A stretch of 64,000 nt of DNA from Bradyrhizobium sp. AUGA SZCCT0158 (GTDB taxonomy: Bacteria > Pseudomonadota > Alphaproteobacteria > Rhizobiales > Xanthobacteraceae), in contig NZ_JAFCME010000032.1 in the NCBI RefSeq assembly GCF_018130065.1, positions 1-64,000 of the forward strand. The letters run 5' to 3'. The position numbers and the translations under genes were made by a program. Under the pieces are notes generated by a model. That model was not told the origin of the DNA. It ran no database searches and saw nothing but the letters and a program-made list of their open reading frames with translations. Shown here piece after piece: positions 16,412-25,424 of this stretch. Every line of letters starts with the position of its first letter. The first letter of the stretch is position 1.

Positions 16412-16618
16412 ATGGGATTAGCGAGCTACGAAATCATCGGCACAGCCGGCGAATGGCGGGTGCGGCATGACGGACATGCCGAGAATGTCTACCAGACCAA
16501 GGAATCGGCTTTCGAGGCCGCCGTGGCCGCCGCATCGCTGGCCCTTCGACAGGGTCACGAGGTCCGCGTGTCGGCGCCAGGCACCGAAACGGCGACCGGC
16601 GCGGAGAACGCAGGCTAG
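16412..16618 (+). CDS. DUF2188-like small protein (68 aa)
   Basis: A 68-residue soluble protein starting MGLASYEIIGTAGEWRVRHD, followed by NVYQTKESAFEAAVAAASLA and a HEVRVSAPG strand. The beta-beta-alpha-beta order with a helix of alternating Ala/Glu resembles the DUF2188 fold, though similarity is by eye only. AAAGGAGG lies at 16399-16406, ideally placed for ATG 16412. It is monocistronic by appearance. No function is known. Confidence 0.7.
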   Translation: MGLASYEIIGTAGEWRVRHDGHAENVYQTKESAFEAAVAAASLALRQGHEVRVSAPGTETATGAENAG

Positions 16619-16665
16619 CTTGCGGCGTGAAGCCGGCTCGGACACGGCCAGGCGCAACGCGTGAA

Positions 16666-17256
16666 CTAGTGATCGCTCCAAATAGCCGCAAGCTCGCTCG
16701 AGTTGATGAGCTCGATCTGCTCCTGCATGCGGGTGCGGTACATCGTCATCTGCGCCTCGTGGCCGGTGTCGGAAGAACTGCAGAGCGCATCCTCGACAAT
16801 CACGACTCGAAAGCCGCGGTCGACGGCGGCGAGCACCGTAGAAAGGACGCACACGTCGGTCTCGGCTCCGGTGACGACCACGCACCGTACGCCCTTCTCT
16901 TGCAGAAAGACGTCCAGCCCTGAAAGGTAAAACGCCGAATAGGCCCGCTTGTCGATGACGTGCGCCGGCGGCACGAAGCGTGCGAGTTCGGGGACAAGTT
17001 CTAGCTGATCGGGCTGCAGATGCTCCCGGGTCGCGGCCTTCCAGCGCTGATAATATCGTTGCCATTGTCCCGGCCGCTGCTCCCAGCTTTGCGGCGTGAT
17101 GAAGCGGGTAAAAATGGTGCGCTCGCTGTACCGCGCCGCGATTTCGGTCACAACCGGCAACACCCGCTCCATCCACGGCGTCTCCCAGACGCCGCCCTTG
17201 CTGAAAATACGTTGCATATCGACGCAAAGATGCACCGTGTCCTTCAACGGGATCAT
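16666..17256 (-). CDS. Isochorismatase-like cysteine hydrolase
   Basis: A 196-aa cysteine hydrolase of the isochorismatase/nicotinamidase fold. The catalytic triad is visible: Asp in HLCVDMQRIF, Lys in VIDKRAYSAF and Cys in ETDVCVLSTVLAAVDRG. The frame remains open upstream to 17427, but the fold starts right after ATG 17256 (MIPLKDTVHL). The family cleaves C-N or vinyl-ether bonds in small molecules; no neighbour suggests which. It is divergent from a small gene at 17561. Confidence 0.86.
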   Translation of the reverse strand: MIPLKDTVHLCVDMQRIFSKGGVWETPWMERVLPVVTEIAARYSERTIFTRFITPQSWEQRPGQWQRYYQRWKAATREHLQPDQLELVPELARFVPPAHVIDKRAYSAFYLSGLDVFLQEKGVRCVVVTGAETDVCVLSTVLAAVDRGFRVVIVEDALCSSSDTGHEAQMTMYRTRMQEQIELINSSELAAIWSDH

Positions 17257-17560
17257 CGCAAAACGGCCTCCTCCTTGTCTCTCGCTGAGGCGGCAACCGA
17301 AACTCTGTTGAAAAGTTCCTGCGGATCGGCGATGGACCCCATCCGTGCCTCCGTAAAGCTGTTGGCGGAAGCACAAGACCTCAATTGACCTGCGCCGCCC
17401 CGTGAAGAGCAGCATGAATGCCGTCATCAGATCGATGACACGTTCGTGCCATGCGACAACGACGCCCTGGCGCGCTTAACCATACGAAAACTCGGGGCGA
17501 CGGCGCCGGGGCGTCCGTAGTATGTTTGCGCCCATTGGATTTATTAATTTTTGGTGCCTT
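17257..17560. other. Divergent intergenic region upstream of cysteine hydrolase and 70-aa gene
   Basis: No convincing gene is present. An exact TTAACCAT octamer (17476-17483) lies about 78 bases upstream of the ATG at 17561, followed by an AT-rich ATTTATTAATTTTTGG stretch that may hold the promoter of the small gene. The rest is unremarkable. Confidence 0.5.
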
Positions 17561-17773
17561 ATGAACGACGCGTATTTCAAGGAGCAGTCCCGGCGCGTCC
17601 GCGCGATTGCGGACAAGGCCGATCCCTTCACGAAAAAACGACTGCTGGCGCTCGCAGAAAGCTACGATGCGCGGATTGGACGGCCTTCAAGGGCAACGCG
17701 ACAGCTGCCCTTCGTCGCAATCAATCATGAAAAACCCGCCGATCAGCGCGACGACGGCGAGACCACGCGCTGA
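17561..17773 (+). CDS. Small conserved-type protein (70 aa)
   Basis: A 70-residue protein beginning MNDAYFKEQSRRVRAIADKA, then DPFTKKRLLALAESYDARIG and a basic tail. The pattern of an N-terminal helix plus DPFTKKRLLALA is one that recurs in short Bradyrhizobium proteins of unknown function. ATG 17561 is preferred because the amphipathic helix starts there; ATG 17522 would add 13 residues from AT-rich promoter-like DNA. No partner is adjacent. Confidence 0.65.
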   Translation: MNDAYFKEQSRRVRAIADKADPFTKKRLLALAESYDARIGRPSRATRQLPFVAINHEKPADQRDDGETTR

Positions 17774-18052
17774 TTGCGGCGACATCCGCATAGCGATCGC
17801 CGCTCGCATATTCCGCGACAAGGCATTACGCCCGTACGCGACAAGGGAGCGCAGGCGGAAACGGTTCGGCAAAATGGGCGTGACGGCGCGCGCGGTGCAT
17901 GCCAGTATCGTCGAATAATCAAAGCGCGCGCACGTCGGACGAAGCGCCGCTGCCAGGGAGGGGACTGCAAAGCGTTCGCGTAAGCGGACGCGCTGCAAGC
18001 GTCTGCGCAAGCGGGCGCGCCGTCCGTTGGCCTAACGGTCCGTTGGCGCCGC

Positions 18053-18991
18053 ATGGGACAACAGATTGTCCATCGTCTGCTGATTTCGTTCCCCGCATTG
18101 CTCGGGGTTCTCTTCCTCTGTTTTTGTCTGTTGCAGGTGGTGCCGGCTGATCCGGCGATGATCATCGCCGGTCCCGACGCCAAGGCCGAGACCATCGCGG
18201 CGATCAGGCTCGAGCTTGGCCTCGACCGCTCGATCCCGGTGCAGTTCTTCGAATACATCATGCGGGTTCTGCGCGGCGATCTCGGCCGCTCGATCATCTC
18301 GAACCGGATGGTGAGCGAGGAACTCGCGATGACGATCGGTCCGACGGTCGAACTGATGCTCGGCGCGATGCTGATCGCGGTGCCGAGCGGGCTTGCGTTC
18401 GGAACCCTGGCCGCCGTCAATCGTGGCCGGCTCGCCGACCGCATCATCATGGCCTGCTCGGTGGCCGGCGTTTCGATGCCGGTGTTCTTCATCGGCCTGA
18501 TCCTGATCCAGTATGTCGGCTTTAAATGGGCGCTGTTGCCGTTCACCGGCCGCACCGGGCCGATCTGGGACGGCGGATTGCCGAGCCTGATCCTGCCCGC
18601 CACCACGCTCGGCCTCGTGCTGATCGGACCGATCGCGCGGCTGACGCGCACCGCCGTACTTGAAGTGCTGGGCGCCGATTTCGTGCGCACGGCGCGCGCC
18701 AAGGGGCTGCGCGAGACCGTGGTGATCGTCCATCACGCGCTGCGCAACGCCATGATCCCGGTCGTCACCCTGATCGGGCTGCAGGCGGCCTTCCTGCTCG
18801 GGGGCGCTGTCGTCACCGAGACGATGTTTTCCTGGCCCGGCGTCGGCCGGCTTGCGGTCGGCGCCATCGTCTCCAGCGATTTTCCGACCGCGCAGGGCGC
18901 GATCATGATCCTCGCCATCGCCTTCCTGTCGATCAACCTCATCGTCGACGTGCTCTACGTCTATCTCGATCCCAGGGTGGCGCGCCGATGA
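18053..18991 (+). CDS. Peptide/nickel-type ABC transporter permease (DppB-like)
   Basis: A 312-aa inner-membrane permease with six hydrophobic helices and the BPD_transp_1 loop VLEVLGADFVRTARAKGL that contacts the ATPases. The N-terminus (LLISFPALLGVLFLCFCLLQ) and the extracytoplasmic segment rich in charged residues fit the DppB group. It opens a six-gene chain (permease, permease, two binding proteins, two ATPases). The next gene starts within its stop (ATGA). The unusually GC-rich 280 bases upstream hold no evident gene. Confidence 0.9.
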   Translation: MGQQIVHRLLISFPALLGVLFLCFCLLQVVPADPAMIIAGPDAKAETIAAIRLELGLDRSIPVQFFEYIMRVLRGDLGRSIISNRMVSEELAMTIGPTVELMLGAMLIAVPSGLAFGTLAAVNRGRLADRIIMACSVAGVSMPVFFIGLILIQYVGFKWALLPFTGRTGPIWDGGLPSLILPATTLGLVLIGPIARLTRTAVLEVLGADFVRTARAKGLRETVVIVHHALRNAMIPVVTLIGLQAAFLLGGAVVTETMFSWPGVGRLAVGAIVSSDFPTAQGAIMILAIAFLSINLIVDVLYVYLDPRVARR

Positions 18992-19875
18992 GCGTTCAGG
19001 CCCTCGAACCCGTCTTTGTCGCCGAGCCCGAAACCGGCGCATTCGCCCGTGCCGGCCTGCTACGGCGCCTCGCGCGCGACCGGGTCGCGGCCGGTGCGGC
19101 GTTGACGCTGACCACCATCGTCACCGCGGCGGTTTTCGCGCCCTGGATCGCGCCCTACGACCCCTACTTCACCGACCTTACCAAGGTGATGCAGCCGCCG
19201 GGCGCCGAGCACTGGTTCGGCACCGACAACACCGGCCGCGACGTATTGAGCCGCGTCATCTTCGGCACCCGCGCCACGTTGATGCTCGGACTGGTCGGCG
19301 TCATCATCGGCGGCCTGTTCGGCGGCGTGCTCGGCATTCTCGCCGCCTACTACAAGCGGCTCGACGGCTGGATCATGCGGCTGGTCGACGTCATGCTGGC
19401 GTTCCCCGCCATCCTGATCGGGCTCGCGGTCGCCGCGATCTTCGGCGCCGGCCTCACCGCCGTAGTGATCGCGCTGGTCGTCGCCACCGTGCCCGACGTG
19501 GCGCGGGTGGCGCGCGGGGCCGCGGTCGGCGTCATGGGACAGGAATTCATGGAAGCCGGCCGCGCGGTCGGCGTCACCGACGGCGCACTGATCTGGCGCT
19601 ATCTGACGCTCAACTGCATCTCGACGATCTTCGTGTTCCTCACCTTGCGCTTCGGCCAGATCATCCTGATCGGCTCGGCGCTCGGCTTCCTCGGCATGGG
19701 CGCGCAACCGCCAACCGCCGAACTCGGCATGATGGCGGCCCAGGGCCGCGACTTCCTGTTCATGGCGCCGCACATCGCGACGATCCCAAGCTGCGCGATC
19801 TTCGTGATCGTGCTGGCGGCCAACCTTCTGGGCGACGCGTTCCGCGACGTCCTCGATCCGAGGCTGCAGACATGA
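18988..19875 (+). CDS. Peptide/nickel-type ABC transporter permease (DppC-like)
   Basis: A 295-aa permease with a cytoplasmic N-terminal tail (about 35 aa), the DppC-type segment HWFGTDNTGRDVLSRVIFGT, six helices and the EAA-type loop MGQEFMEAGRAVGVTDGALI. It forms the heterodimeric channel with the preceding permease. Both ends overlap neighbours by four bases (ATGA), implying translational coupling through the operon. Confidence 0.9.
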   Translation: MSVQALEPVFVAEPETGAFARAGLLRRLARDRVAAGAALTLTTIVTAAVFAPWIAPYDPYFTDLTKVMQPPGAEHWFGTDNTGRDVLSRVIFGTRATLMLGLVGVIIGGLFGGVLGILAAYYKRLDGWIMRLVDVMLAFPAILIGLAVAAIFGAGLTAVVIALVVATVPDVARVARGAAVGVMGQEFMEAGRAVGVTDGALIWRYLTLNCISTIFVFLTLRFGQIILIGSALGFLGMGAQPPTAELGMMAAQGRDFLFMAPHIATIPSCAIFVIVLAANLLGDAFRDVLDPRLQT

Positions 19876-21434
19876 TCAGAACCGTTCTGGGTGTAGCATT
19901 GGCAATTGCGCTCGCCGGCTCCGCATCGGGGCAGACGCTGACATTGATGAAGGGCATCGACGCGCCGCATTACGACGCGCAGCGCACCACCTGGGGTCCG
20001 ACGTCAGATATCGTCAACATGTTCCAGGACACGCTGGTGGCGCTCGACTGGGACGGCCGCACGCCGATCCCTTATCTGGCCAAATCCTGGACCATCAGCG
20101 AGGACGGTCGGACCTATACGTTCAAGCTGCGCGACGACGTCTCGTTCTGCAGCGGCAAGAAATTCACCGCCGAGGACGTGATCTACAGCTTCAAGCGGCT
20201 GAAGGATCCCGCGATCAAGGGCCCGTACGCCTGGCGCGCCGGCAGCATCAAGGAACTGCGCGCGCCTGATCCCTACACCGTCGAATACGAACTCGAGGAG
20301 CCCTACTCCGAGCTGCTGTTGCAGCTCACCATGTTCACCAACGTGATCCACAACAAGGAAAGCGTCGAGGCGCTGGGCAAGGACTACGGCATCAAGGGCG
20401 CCGACGGCACCGGGCCGTGGTGTTTCGATTCATGGCAACCGCGCACCGAGATCGTGCTGAAGCGCCACGCCGCCTACAAATGGGGCCCGTCGATGTACCA
20501 GAACAAGGGCCCGGTGAAATTCGAGAAGCTGGTGGTCAAGATCGTGCCCGAAGAATCCAGCCGGGTTGCGGCGATGATGGCCGGCCAGTTCGACATCACC
20601 CACCAGTTTCCGCACCAGTTCATCACCCAGGCCCGGGCCGCTCCGATGCTCAACGTGAGCGAGGCGAAGCCGAATTTCCAGCTGCTCTATTTCGGCTTCA
20701 AGACCACCCGGCCGATGGTATCAGACAAGCGCGTGCGCGAGGCCATGAGCATCGCCATCAACCGCGCCGAGATCGCCAAGGGCATCTTGCTCGGCAACGC
20801 CACGGCGGCCTTCACCATCGTTGACAAGGATGCGCTCGACCACGATCCGAAGACGGCCGGAATCGTCAAGGAAGACCTCGAACGCGCCAAGAAGCTGCTC
20901 GACGACGCGGGGTGGAAAGTCGGCGCCGACGGCGTGCGCGAAAAGGACGGCACCAAGCTGGCGCCAAAGGTCTATTACACGGCGAACGCCAACTCGGCCA
21001 AGGTCGCCGACGCGATCCAGGGCTATTTGCGCAAGATCGGCGTCGACTGGCGGCTCAACCCGCAGGACTCGACCATCGCGGCGGCCAAGATGGCCGAGCA
21101 GGATTACGAAATCTGGTCGGTGACGGTGCCGTATCTGTCGGCCGGCGACCTCATGAACATCTACTTCGATTCACGCAACATCCCGACGCCCAACCGGATG
21201 AACTGGAAGGACGCCGAGACCGACGAGTGGCTGAAACTCGGCCGCTCGGCGCTGACCGAGCCCGATCGCGCCAAATACTACGCGATGGTGCAGCAGAAGG
21301 TCATGCAGGAGCATTTGTGGATTCCGGTCCTCAACATCAACATGGACCAGGTCGCCAACAAGAAGATCAAGGGCGCGCGGCCGCACATGATCTACCAGAA
21401 CACGTTCTACAAGGGGTTGGACGCGTCGCTATAG
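19872..21434 (+). CDS. ABC transporter substrate-binding protein, family 5 (first copy)
   Basis: A 520-aa periplasmic solute-binding protein of the peptide/nickel family. A signal peptide covers about residues 1-20 (TVLGVALAIALAGSASGQ). Family landmarks include YTFKLRDDVSFCSGKKFTAE, DVIYSFKRLKDP and GTGPWCFDSWQPRTEIVLKR, in which the GTGP-loop is typical. The next gene encodes a close paralogue. Expected ligand is a peptide or other small molecule; it cannot be named from sequence. Confidence 0.9.
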   Translation: MIRTVLGVALAIALAGSASGQTLTLMKGIDAPHYDAQRTTWGPTSDIVNMFQDTLVALDWDGRTPIPYLAKSWTISEDGRTYTFKLRDDVSFCSGKKFTAEDVIYSFKRLKDPAIKGPYAWRAGSIKELRAPDPYTVEYELEEPYSELLLQLTMFTNVIHNKESVEALGKDYGIKGADGTGPWCFDSWQPRTEIVLKRHAAYKWGPSMYQNKGPVKFEKLVVKIVPEESSRVAAMMAGQFDITHQFPHQFITQARAAPMLNVSEAKPNFQLLYFGFKTTRPMVSDKRVREAMSIAINRAEIAKGILLGNATAAFTIVDKDALDHDPKTAGIVKEDLERAKKLLDDAGWKVGADGVREKDGTKLAPKVYYTANANSAKVADAIQGYLRKIGVDWRLNPQDSTIAAAKMAEQDYEIWSVTVPYLSAGDLMNIYFDSRNIPTPNRMNWKDAETDEWLKLGRSALTEPDRAKYYAMVQQKVMQEHLWIPVLNINMDQVANKKIKGARPHMIYQNTFYKGLDASL

Positions 21435-21458
21435 GCAAGCAACAACAAGGAGCAAACG

Positions 21459-23027
21459 ATGCGCGGCATATTGGCTACGGTTGCAGTTTTGCTGGGTTTG
21501 ACCGCTGCGTCTCCGCTGGAGGCGCAGACCCTGAAGATGATGAAGTCGCTCGACGCGCCGCATTATGACGGCCAGCGCACCACCTGGTCGCCCTCCTCCG
21601 ACATCGTCAACATGATTCAGGATACGCTGGTCGCGATGGACTGGGACGGCAAGACGCCGATCCCCTATCTCGCCAAATCGTGGACGATCAGCGAGGACGG
21701 CAAGACCTACGTCTTCAAGCTGCGCGATGACGTGCAATTCTGCAGCGGCAAGAAGTTCACCGCCGCCGACGTGATCTATTCCTTCAAGCGCCTGACCAGT
21801 ACCGAACTGAAAGCGCCGCTGGCCTGGCGCGCCGGCAACATCAAGGAGTTGCGCGCCCCCGATCCCTACACCGTCGAATACGAACTGAATGAGCCGTTCG
21901 CCGACTTGCTGCTCCAGCTCACGATGTTCACCACCGCGATCCACAACCAGGAGAGCGTCGAGGCGCTCGGCAAGGATTACGGCATCAAGGCGATCGACGG
22001 CACCGGTCCGTGGTGCTTCGAGAGCTGGCAGCCGCGCACCGAGATCGTGCTCAAGCGCCACGACGCCTACAAATGGGGCCCGTCGATGTACCAGAACAAG
22101 GGCCCGGTCAAATTCGAAAAACTCAGCATCAAGATCGTGCCCGAGGATTCCAGCCGTGTCGCCGCGATGCTGGGCGGGCAATTCGACGTCAGCCATCAGA
22201 TCCCGCTGCAGTTCATCCAGCAGGTCAAGGCCGCGCCCACCCTCAACGTGCAGGAGGCGCAGCCGAACTTTCAGCTGATGTACTACGGCTACAAGACCAC
22301 GCGGCCGATGGTATCAGACAAGCGGGTGCGCGAGGCGATGAACATCGCGATCAACCGCGCCGATATCGTCAAGGGCATCATGCTCGGCAATGCCGAGCCG
22401 GCCTACACCTTCATCGACGACAAGGCGCTCGACTTCGCCGCGTCCACCAAGGGCATCATCAAGGAAGATGTCGAGCGCGCCAAAAAGCTGCTGGACGAAG
22501 CCGGCTGGAAGGTCGGCGCCGACGGCATCCGCGAGAAGGACGGCGTCAAGCTCGCGCCGAAGGTGCTGTTCACGCAGGTCGCCTATTTCGGCCGCGTCTC
22601 CGAGGCGATCCAGGGCTACATGCGCAAGATCGGCATCGACTGGAAGATCGTCGGCTTCGACTCCACGATCGCGCCGGCCGAGATGGCGAAACAGGACTAC
22701 GAATTGTGGACGGTGACGTTCCCCTACATATCGGCAGGCGACCTCCTGAACTTCTACTTCGATTCGAAGAACATGCCGGCGCCGAACCGGATGAACTGGA
22801 ACGACCCCAAGACCGACGAGTATCTGAAGATGGGCCGCGCGTCGCTGACCGAGGCCGATCGCTCCAAATATTACGCGCTGGCCCAGCAGCGGGTCACCGA
22901 GGAGCATCTGTGGATGCCGGTGATGAACATCGCGATGTACACGACGAGCCAGAAAAAACTGAAGGGCGTGCGGCCGCACATGCTCTACCAGAACACGTTC
23001 TACAAAGGCCTGGATTACTCGTTCTGA
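21459..23027 (+). CDS. ABC transporter substrate-binding protein, family 5 (second tandem copy)
   Basis: A 522-aa paralogue of the preceding binding protein with long identical runs (for example ESWQPRTEIVLKRHDAYKWG versus DSWQPRTEIVLKRHAAYKWG). It keeps a signal peptide (ATVAVLLGLTAASPLEAQ) and the same landmarks (FCSGKKFTAADVIYSFKRL). Differences concentrate near residues 340-360 and 405-425. A 24-base gap with AAGGAG precedes it, so it has its own ribosome-binding site. The next gene begins on its last stop base (TGATG). Confidence 0.9.
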   Translation: MRGILATVAVLLGLTAASPLEAQTLKMMKSLDAPHYDGQRTTWSPSSDIVNMIQDTLVAMDWDGKTPIPYLAKSWTISEDGKTYVFKLRDDVQFCSGKKFTAADVIYSFKRLTSTELKAPLAWRAGNIKELRAPDPYTVEYELNEPFADLLLQLTMFTTAIHNQESVEALGKDYGIKAIDGTGPWCFESWQPRTEIVLKRHDAYKWGPSMYQNKGPVKFEKLSIKIVPEDSSRVAAMLGGQFDVSHQIPLQFIQQVKAAPTLNVQEAQPNFQLMYYGYKTTRPMVSDKRVREAMNIAINRADIVKGIMLGNAEPAYTFIDDKALDFAASTKGIIKEDVERAKKLLDEAGWKVGADGIREKDGVKLAPKVLFTQVAYFGRVSEAIQGYMRKIGIDWKIVGFDSTIAPAEMAKQDYELWTVTFPYISAGDLLNFYFDSKNMPAPNRMNWNDPKTDEYLKMGRASLTEADRSKYYALAQQRVTEEHLWMPVMNIAMYTTSQKKLKGVRPHMLYQNTFYKGLDYSF

Positions 23028-24004
23028 TGGAAAACCTGCTCGAGGTCCGCGGCTTGAAGACCCATTTTGCCACCGACCGCGGCCTGTTTCGCGCGGTCGA
23101 CGGCATCAGCTTCAGCGTACCGCGCGGCCGTACCGTTGGCCTGGTCGGCGAATCCGGCTGCGGCAAGAGCGTGACGTCGCTCTCGGTGATGGGCCTGGTG
23201 GCGAGCCCGGGCAAGGTCGAGGCCGACGCCGTTATGTTCGGCGACCGCGACGTGCTGAAACTGTCGGCCGACGAGCGCCGCCGGCTGCGCGGCGGCAAAA
23301 TGTCGATGATCTTCCAGGAGCCGATGACCTCGCTGAACCCGGTGCACACCATCGGCCAGCAGATCGTCGAAGCCATACTCGCCCATACCCAGCTGTCGCC
23401 GCAGGCCGCGAAAGCGCGTGCCATCGAGATGCTGGAACTGGTGCGGATTCCATCGGCGAAGCAGCGCATCGACGACTTTCCGCATAATCTGTCGGGCGGC
23501 ATGCGTCAGCGCGTCATGATCGCGATGGCGCTGTCCTGCGAGCCGGCGCTTCTGATCGCCGACGAGCCGACCACCGCGCTCGACGTCACCATCCAGGCCC
23601 AGATCCTCGATCTGCTCGGCGAATTGCAGCGCCGGCTCGGTATGGCGATCCTGATCATCACCCACGATCTCGGCGTGATCGCCGAGGTCGCCGACCAGGT
23701 GCTGGTGATGTACGCCGGACAGATCGTCGAAAGCGCTGACGTCGCCGATCTGTTTGCCGATCCGCAGCACCCCTACACGATCGGTCTCTTGGGCTCGATC
23801 CCGCGCCTTGACGTTGATCGCGCGCGGCTCGCCACCATCGAAGGCACGGTGCCGAGCCCCAACAACCAGCCGAAGGGCTGCCGCTTCGCGCCGCGCTGCC
23901 CGTTCGCCGACCGGCGCTGCCGCGAGGCGCCGCCGCCGCTGCGCGAACTCGCGCCGGGTCACATGGTCGCCTGCTGGAAAGCCCCGGTCGAGGTGGCGTC
24001 ATGA
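23027..24004 (+). CDS. Peptide ABC transporter ATP-binding protein (DppD-like)
   Basis: A 325-aa ATPase. Walker A GESGCGKS is at about 41-48, the Q-loop is MSMIFQEPMTSLNP, the signature LSGGMRQRVMIA and the Walker B LLIADEPTTALD. The C-terminal oligopeptide-transporter extension contains the cysteine cluster GCRFAPRCPFADRRC, a family feature reported to bind an iron-sulfur cluster in a homologue. The frame is open far upstream inside the binding-protein gene; the true start is the ATG overlapping that gene's stop. Confidence 0.92.
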   Translation: MENLLEVRGLKTHFATDRGLFRAVDGISFSVPRGRTVGLVGESGCGKSVTSLSVMGLVASPGKVEADAVMFGDRDVLKLSADERRRLRGGKMSMIFQEPMTSLNPVHTIGQQIVEAILAHTQLSPQAAKARAIEMLELVRIPSAKQRIDDFPHNLSGGMRQRVMIAMALSCEPALLIADEPTTALDVTIQAQILDLLGELQRRLGMAILIITHDLGVIAEVADQVLVMYAGQIVESADVADLFADPQHPYTIGLLGSIPRLDVDRARLATIEGTVPSPNNQPKGCRFAPRCPFADRRCREAPPPLRELAPGHMVACWKAPVEVAS

Positions 24005-25080
24005 GCGCGGTCCCGGTGCTGCAGGTCGATGGCCTGGTGAAGCATTTTCAGCTCAGCCGCGGCATCATCCTGCGCAGGCAAGTGGGCCTTGTGCGCGCCG
24101 TCGAGGACGTCAGCTTCGAGATCGGCCGCGGCGAGACGCTGGCGCTGGTCGGCGAGTCCGGCTGCGGCAAGTCGACGACCGGACGCCTGGTGCTGCGTCT
24201 GATGGACCCGACGGCGGGCTCGGTCCGCTTCAAGGGCGAGGAAATCGCTGACCTCGGCAAGGATGAACTGCGGCGGCTGCGCCGGCACATGCAGATCATC
24301 TTCCAGGACCCCTACGCCTCGCTCAATCCGCGCATGACCGTGGGCGAGATTTTGGCCGAACCGCTGCGGGTGCATGACATCGGCGATCCCGCCTCGCGCG
24401 AGACGCGGGTGAGCGAGCTTCTCGACATCGTCGGCCTGCTGCCCGAACACGCACGGCGCTATCCGCATCAATTCTCCGGCGGGCAACGCCAGCGCATCGG
24501 GATTGCGCGGGCACTGGCCGTCAATCCCGACCTGATCATCTGCGACGAGCCGGTATCGGCGCTCGACGTCTCGATCCAGGCGCAGATCGTCAACCTGCTG
24601 CAGAATTTGCAGCAGCGTTTTGGTCTGTCCTATCTATTCATCGCGCATGATCTGGCGGTCGTAAAACACATCAGCGATCGCGTCGCGGTGATGTATCTCG
24701 GCAAGCTGGTCGAGATCGCTGACAAGAAGACGATCTACGCAAAGCCGTTGCACCCCTATACCCACGCGCTGCTGTCGGCGATCCCGAAGCCCGACCCGAG
24801 CCTGCGCACCAAGCGCGTCATGCTGCAGGGCGACGTGCCGAGCCCGTTCAACCCGCCGTCCGGCTGCCGCTTCCACACGCGCTGCCTGCACGCCCAGCCA
24901 CGCTGCTCGGCCGAGGAGCCCAAGCTGCGCGAGGCCGCGCCCGGCCATCGCGTCGCCTGTCATTTCTTCGAGACGATCCAGGCCCCCGTCATCGTCGCGC
25001 GCGCCGGCGCTGCGAACGGCAAGTTCGCCGAACGGCTGGCCGCCTTTGAAGCGGCCAAGCACGCGCGAACGCCGGCCTGA
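24001..25080 (+). CDS. Peptide ABC transporter ATP-binding protein (DppF-like)
   Basis: A 359-aa ATPase pairing with the DppD-like subunit. Walker A is GESGCGKSTTGRL, Q-loop QIIFQDPYASLNPR, signature FSGGQRQRIGIARAL, Walker B LIICDEPVSALD, and the H-loop sits in YLFIAHDLAVV. It also carries the C-terminal cysteine cluster GCRFHTRCLHAQPRC. It has a longer tail (about 35 aa) than usual. Overlaps the previous gene by four bases and closes the transporter operon. Confidence 0.92.
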   Translation: MSAVPVLQVDGLVKHFQLSRGIILRRQVGLVRAVEDVSFEIGRGETLALVGESGCGKSTTGRLVLRLMDPTAGSVRFKGEEIADLGKDELRRLRRHMQIIFQDPYASLNPRMTVGEILAEPLRVHDIGDPASRETRVSELLDIVGLLPEHARRYPHQFSGGQRQRIGIARALAVNPDLIICDEPVSALDVSIQAQIVNLLQNLQQRFGLSYLFIAHDLAVVKHISDRVAVMYLGKLVEIADKKTIYAKPLHPYTHALLSAIPKPDPSLRTKRVMLQGDVPSPFNPPSGCRFHTRCLHAQPRCSAEEPKLREAAPGHRVACHFFETIQAPVIVARAGAANGKFAERLAAFEAAKHARTPA

Positions 25081-25109
25081 CGGCAATCCGTGGCAGGCAG
25101 GATCGGAAT

Positions 25110-25274
25110 TCAGGCCAGGACGGGGCTTGCCTTGTCGTAATGCTTGATAAACACAAACGGGCTGGGCGTGGTTTTTCCCTTACCGCCGCTGACATTGGCG
25201 AGTTCGCGATCGGACAGCGCGTCGGTCTGACGGTCCCGCTCGCATGATTCAGCGCGATTGATGACGGTGCTCAT
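25110..25274 (-). CDS. Small protein with double-glycine leader-like motif (54 aa)
   Basis: A 54-residue protein: MSTVINRAESCERDRQTD, then ALSDRELANVSGG, then a 23-residue tail KGKTTPSPFVFIKHYDKASP-VLA. LSDxELxxVSGG is the classical double-glycine leader pattern. ATG 25274 follows a GAAAGGGAGCC sequence (minus strand), a good ribosome-binding site. It is divergent from another double-glycine protein gene (25425) with an exact TGTGA-N6-TCACA site between them, and convergent with the DppF-like gene (29-base gap). Export and processing are inference. Confidence 0.72.
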   Translation of the reverse strand: MSTVINRAESCERDRQTDALSDRELANVSGGKGKTTPSPFVFIKHYDKASPVLA

Positions 25275-25349
25275 GGTGACGGCTCCCTTTCGATCAAGGT
25301 CGGATGATTGCTGATGAAGGGGATTTAGCCGCCCGGCCGTCGCCGTCGC

Positions 25350-25365
25350 TGTGACATCAATCACA
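25350..25365. promoter_or_regulatory. Exact CRP-type palindrome TGTGA-N6-TCACA
   Basis: TGTGACATCAATCACA lies at 25350-25365, between the two divergent double-glycine genes, about 60 bases before ATG 25425 and 76 bases before ATG 25274. It matches the CRP-family half-site rule perfectly. FixK/FNR-type sites (TTGAT-N4-ATCAA) differ, so a Crp-like factor is the better guess. Binding is inferred. Confidence 0.6.
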
Positions 25366-25424
25366 GTCACGAGCCTCTCACCGGGGTCAGGATGGTTGGC
25401 ATCATCCAGTCACCGGAGCGCATC

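Noticed and set aside
22010..23026. Upstream extension of the DppD-like ATPase (664-codon frame)
   Set aside because: The first 339 codons lie in another frame of the second binding-protein gene; the ATPase domain starts at ATG 23027.
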